The notes beneath the pieces were generated by a model. It was not told the DNA's origin, searched no databases, and saw nothing but the letters and a program-made list of their open reading frames with translations. 8,843 bases of DNA from an uncultured Gammaproteobacteria bacterium. Its GTDB lineage: Bacteria > Pseudomonadota > Gammaproteobacteria > GCA-2729495. This document shows, one piece after another, positions 6,733 to 8,843 of the stretch; the stretch's first letter is position 1; every line of letters begins with the position of its first letter. The stretch spans positions 1 through 8,843 of the forward strand of contig CAMYJV010000013.1 of the NCBI GenBank assembly GCA_947258805.1, in the 5' to 3' direction. The position numbers and the translations under genes were made by a program.

Positions 6733-7899
6733 CTATTCTTCGACGTCGAAGCGAATGTAGTGCAACACGCCGGTGACCTCCACCGCCTCGCCGTCCACGA
6801 TCCGCGGCTTGTACTTGAATTTCAGCGCCGCCTGCACGGCCGCACGTTCGAAGATCGGGTCGGTAGACTCCAGCACCTCAACGTCCTTCACGGAGCCCGC
6901 GCTGGTGACCGTGAAGCGGACCAGGACCCAGCCGGCGAGCCCCCTGGCCGCTGCGCGTCGGGGATAGATAGGTGCCACCTTCACCAGCGGCATGTAGTCT
7001 GCATCGGCGTTCTCGAAGCTGGTCAAGCCGGCAACGTTCAGGGTGAAACCTGAATCCAGCGATCGGTTCCCACTGCTGAAGTCAACGCTCACGCCGGCAC
7101 CCTCGTTTGTCTCCGCGAGGTCGGGAGATACCGCGTTCTCTGGCGAGGTTTCGGCCGGCGGCACCTTGTCGGGTTTCACCTGCTTGCGCTCGACGGACTC
7201 ATCACGCTGAATGCGCACGAAGTCCGGGATGTAGATGCGGGCCTCTTCCGTCAGCGCGCGCTCGCCGGTCTCGATGAGACGCTCCATGCCGTATACCAGC
7301 AGCGTGGTAATGACGAAGGCCATGCTCAGGGCGATCAACATGCGTAAGGTCCGCCCCAACGGCGGAAAGCGCGTTGGCGGGAAAGCCACCACGGTGTCGT
7401 GGCTGCGCAGGGTGGTGATGTTCTGACTGCTGATTCGCGCCAGCAGGACCGCTGGAAATACGCCGCTCAGCGCGCCGACCATGCCGGCCATTGTCGTCAT
7501 CGTGGCTTGCGCTACACCACCGGCCACCGCGCGGGGCGAGCTGTTGCCCATGGCCGCCATCACATCGAAGATCACGATCATGCCCGTGACCGTGCCCAGC
7601 AGGCCCAGCAGCGGGCACACCGCGGCAAGGGTCCGGATCATTGGGATACCCGCTTGCAGGCGCTGACCAAGCTGGGAAATTGCGCCGGTGCGCACTGCCT
7701 CGAAAGTCCAGGAGCCTTCGTCCGGGCGCTCGCTGAGTTCATCAAAGGCCTCCTGCACGCGCCGGCGATGCTCGGTGCGCAGGTACAGCACGCGCTCGAT
7801 GATCATCGTCCACATGGCAAAAATCACCCACGCAATGACGACGATCACCTGGCCACCGCGGTCCAGGAAATCCCGAATGGTTTCAAATATGTCGTACAA
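6733..7899 (-). CDS. ExbB-TonB fusion protein (proton-channel domain joined to TonB)
   Basis: TonB systems use the inner-membrane proton gradient (ExbB/ExbD) to drive outer-membrane transporters. This 388-residue protein carries both ends of such a system. Residues 1-160 are a MotA/TolQ/ExbB domain of the short ExbB2 type, with helices near 17-37, 88-113 and 131-155 and the signatures 'PLLGLLGTVTGM' and 'GGVAQATMTTMAG'. After a linker (about 160-184), a fourth helix (185-205) starts a TonB with 'DFVRIQRDESVERKQ' at 226-240, a short proline-containing stretch (about 242-259), and a complete C-terminal domain (about 300-388) with 'APIYPRRAAARGLAGWV'. ExbD, normally encoded between the two, is absent. 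Topology fits, because ExbB ends and TonB begins in the cytoplasm. The start is a TTG, chosen because it aligns with the usual ExbB2 N-terminus and follows an AAAGGGG-type ribosome site. It heads a unit with the cytochrome gene. Domain calls are firm; whether the fusion works without ExbD is unknown. Confidence 0.87.
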   Translation of the reverse strand: MYDIFETIRDFLDRGGQVIVVIAWVIFAMWTMIIERVLYLRTEHRRRVQEAFDELSERPDEGSWTFEAVRTGAISQLGQRLQAGIPMIRTLAAVCPLLGLLGTVTGMIVIFDVMAAMGNSSPRAVAGGVAQATMTTMAGMVGALSGVFPAVLLARISSQNITTLRSHDTVVAFPPTRFPPLGRTLRMLIALSMAFVITTLLVYGMERLIETGERALTEEARIYIPDFVRIQRDESVERKQVKPDKVPPAETSPENAVSPDLAETNEGAGVSVDFSSGNRSLDSGFTLNVAGLTSFENADADYMPLVKVAPIYPRRAAARGLAGWVLVRFTVTSAGSVKDVEVLESTDPIFERAAVQAALKFKYKPRIVDGEAVEVTGVLHYIRFDVEE

Positions 7900-7920
7900 A
7901 GGGACTAAGCCCCCCCTTTG
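7897..7920 (-). promoter_or_regulatory. Inverted repeat covering the ribosome site and start codon of the ExbB-TonB gene
   Basis: CAAAGGG (7897-7903) and CCCTTTG (7914-7920) form a perfect 7-bp inverted repeat with a 10-base loop. In the minus-strand transcript the 5' arm holds the purine-rich likely ribosome binding sequence, and the 3' arm ends exactly on the TTG start codon. Folding would hide both, so this could limit translation. The pairing is visible in the sequence; any regulatory role is inferred. Confidence 0.45.
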
Positions 7921-8019
7921 CGCAGGCCGGTTTATTAATTATTACTGTAATTAAATCAGCTATATTCGCCCCGGCAATCCGTATAAGTGCGGAGTTCCGA
8001 CAAGGAATACTAACCTGTC
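7900..8019. promoter_or_regulatory. AT-rich divergent promoter region with palindrome
   Basis: This 120-bp spacer separates the divergent ExbB-TonB and metallopeptidase genes, and is much more AT-rich in its centre than the genes. It contains a perfect 7-bp inverted repeat, TTAATTA (7935-7941) and TAATTAA (7948-7954), with a 6-bp spacer. On the + strand TATATT at 7961-7966 is a 5 of 6 match to a -10 box for the metallopeptidase gene, but the -35 is poor (TTATTA at 16-bp spacing). On the - strand several A/T hexamers could serve and none stands out. The palindrome could be an operator for either gene. Confidence 0.4.
8002..8007 (+). promoter_or_regulatory. Ribosome binding site of the metallopeptidase gene
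   Basis: AAGGAA lies 12 bases before the ATG at 8020, slightly further than usual. An in-frame TAA at 8011-8013 rules out any longer protein. Confidence 0.45.
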
Positions 8020-8760
8020 ATGCAGCTGGACCTGCAATTTCCCGACCTGCCGGGCTACCGCGTGCGCCGCTCTGCGCGGGCCCGACGGCCCAACGTGTCC
8101 GTGTGCCTGCACGACGGGGTCGTGTTAACCCTGCCCCAGCGCTACGACGAACGCCGGGTGCCCGCCCTGCTGGCCGAATGGCGGCCCTGGATCGACCGCC
8201 AGCTCAGGCGCTTCGACGGGCACCGGGCCAGGCTGCCGGCAGACATGACCGACCCGCTGCCGGCCACAATCCGGCTACCGGCAGTGCGGGGAGCCTGGCC
8301 AGTGAGCTACGAGGACAGCGGCGATTCCAGATCGAGGGTGAGTGAACAGGCAGACCAGCTTCTGGTCAGGGCCCCCCATGAACGCGACGGGGCAAACGCG
8401 CGGGCCGCGTTGCGGCGCTGGCTGGCGCGCCAGGCCCGGGCCCATCTGCAAACAGAACTGGATCGCCTGGCCGGGCAGCACGCGCTGCGTTACCGCAAGC
8501 TCACGGTCCGTGGCCAGCGCACACGCTGGGGCAGCTGTTCGTCCACCGGCACGATCAGCCTGAATTACCTCCTGATGTTCCTGGCGCCGGACGCCGCCAG
8601 CTCGGTGGTGCTGCACGAACTCTGCCACACCCGCTACATGAGTCACGGGCCACGTTTCTACGGGCTGCTGGAGCGGCTGGAACCGCGCTACCGGGAGCTG
8701 GATCGCGAAGTGCGAGACGGCTGGCAGGCAGTACCCGCGTGGGCCTGGCCGTCGCTATAA
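8020..8760 (+). CDS. YgjP/DUF45-type zinc metallopeptidase
   Basis: This 246-residue protein has no signal peptide or membrane helix, so it is probably cytoplasmic. It ends in the YgjP-like (DUF45) metallopeptidase region: 'RGQRTRWGSCSS' at 164-175, 'ISLNYLLMFLAP' at 179-190, then the zinc motif 'HELCH' at 199-203 and 'SHGPRFY' with His209 as the expected third ligand. Glu200 is the expected catalytic base. Length and domain order (N-terminal strand region, basic middle part, C-terminal zinc site) match the family, whose physiological substrates are mostly unknown. The start is secured by an in-frame stop 9 bases upstream of the ATG. It is divergent from the ExbB-TonB gene and shares its promoter region; no functional tie is evident. 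I see no truncation or missing active-site residue. Confidence 0.9.
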   Translation: MQLDLQFPDLPGYRVRRSARARRPNVSVCLHDGVVLTLPQRYDERRVPALLAEWRPWIDRQLRRFDGHRARLPADMTDPLPATIRLPAVRGAWPVSYEDSGDSRSRVSEQADQLLVRAPHERDGANARAALRRWLARQARAHLQTELDRLAGQHALRYRKLTVRGQRTRWGSCSSTGTISLNYLLMFLAPDAASSVVLHELCHTRYMSHGPRFYGLLERLEPRYRELDREVRDGWQAVPAWAWPSL

Positions 8761-8770
8761 CGCCTTACCA

Positions 8771-8798
8771 ATGGCCTGTCAGGGATGGCCCGTCAGCG
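8771..8798 (+). repeat. Short tandem repeat, two 14-bp units
   Basis: ATGGCCTGTCAGGG (8771-8784) is followed directly by ATGGCCCGTCAGCG (8785-8798), identical at 12 of 14 positions. A degenerate GTCAG-containing echo follows at 8799-8808. It lies 10 bases past the metallopeptidase stop. Confidence 0.4.
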
Positions 8799-8803
8799 AT
8801 CGC

Positions 8804-8820
8804 GTCAGACCTGCTCTGAC
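8804..8820 (+). terminator. Small hairpin after the metallopeptidase gene, possible transcript end
   Basis: GTCAGA (8804-8809) and TCTGAC (8815-8820) form a 6-bp stem with a 5-base loop. No T-run follows, so it is at best a weak or factor-dependent terminator; it could equally be part of a dispersed palindromic element. The rest of 8761-8843 shows no gene. Confidence 0.25.
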
Positions 8821-8843
8821 ATTACCTGTTGCGGCGCCGGATC

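Noticed and set aside
6679..6735. Stop-codon readthrough joining TonB to the cytochrome in the same frame
   Set aside because: The frame has no second stop over 18 codons, but that is expected by chance in such sequence, and the cytochrome has its own lipoprotein signal peptide.
7932..7956. Fur box upstream of the ExbB-TonB gene
   Set aside because: TonB genes are often iron-regulated, but the AT-rich palindrome does not match the repeated GATAAT hexamer pattern well enough to call.

Overview
The window is a GC-rich stretch of ordinary bacterial chromosome. A DUF4136-type outer-membrane lipoprotein, a TonB energy-transduction protein, an AsmA-family protein and a multihaem c-type cytochrome together point to a Gram-negative proteobacterium. 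A gammaproteobacterium of the marine-sediment kind (for example near Woeseiaceae) is my best guess, but that is inference from gene content only. I see no rRNA, tRNA, CRISPR array, insertion sequence or phage gene.

Layout, left to right. (1) The 3' two thirds or so of an AsmA-family gene enters from the left edge and ends at 1948 on the + strand. (2) Convergent to it, on the - strand (2016-3671), is a UbiD-family decarboxylase. It carries an unusual twin-arginine signal peptide and a Gly where fungal Fdc1 has a metal-binding His. (3) Divergent from it, on the + strand (3840-4406), is a small DUF4136 lipoprotein with its own candidate sigma70-type promoter. (4) Convergent to that, on the - strand, is a two-gene unit transcribed from about 7.9 kb down to 4.4 kb. 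Its first gene (6733-7899) encodes a single protein joining an ExbB proton-channel domain to a complete TonB, with no ExbD between them. Its second gene (4414-6678) encodes an eight-haem lipoprotein cytochrome with a HEAT-like and TPR C-terminal half. (5) An AT-rich divergent intergenic region (7900-8019) holds a palindrome and a -10-like box. (6) A YgjP/DUF45-type zinc metallopeptidase follows on the + strand (8020-8760). (7) The right edge (8761-8843) is non-coding, with a 14-bp tandem repeat and a small hairpin.

The most unusual unit is the ExbB-TonB fusion plus the octahaem TPR lipoprotein. The fusion is topologically sensible: ExbB ends in the cytoplasm and TonB begins there. It omits ExbD, normally essential for using the proton gradient. 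Both genes use non-ATG starts (TTG and GTG), and the fusion's start codon lies in a perfect 7-bp inverted repeat that also covers its likely ribosome binding site. The cytochrome probably sits on the periplasmic side of the outer membrane. A joint role in TonB-powered outer-membrane transport or extracytoplasmic electron transfer is a hypothesis, not something the sequence proves.
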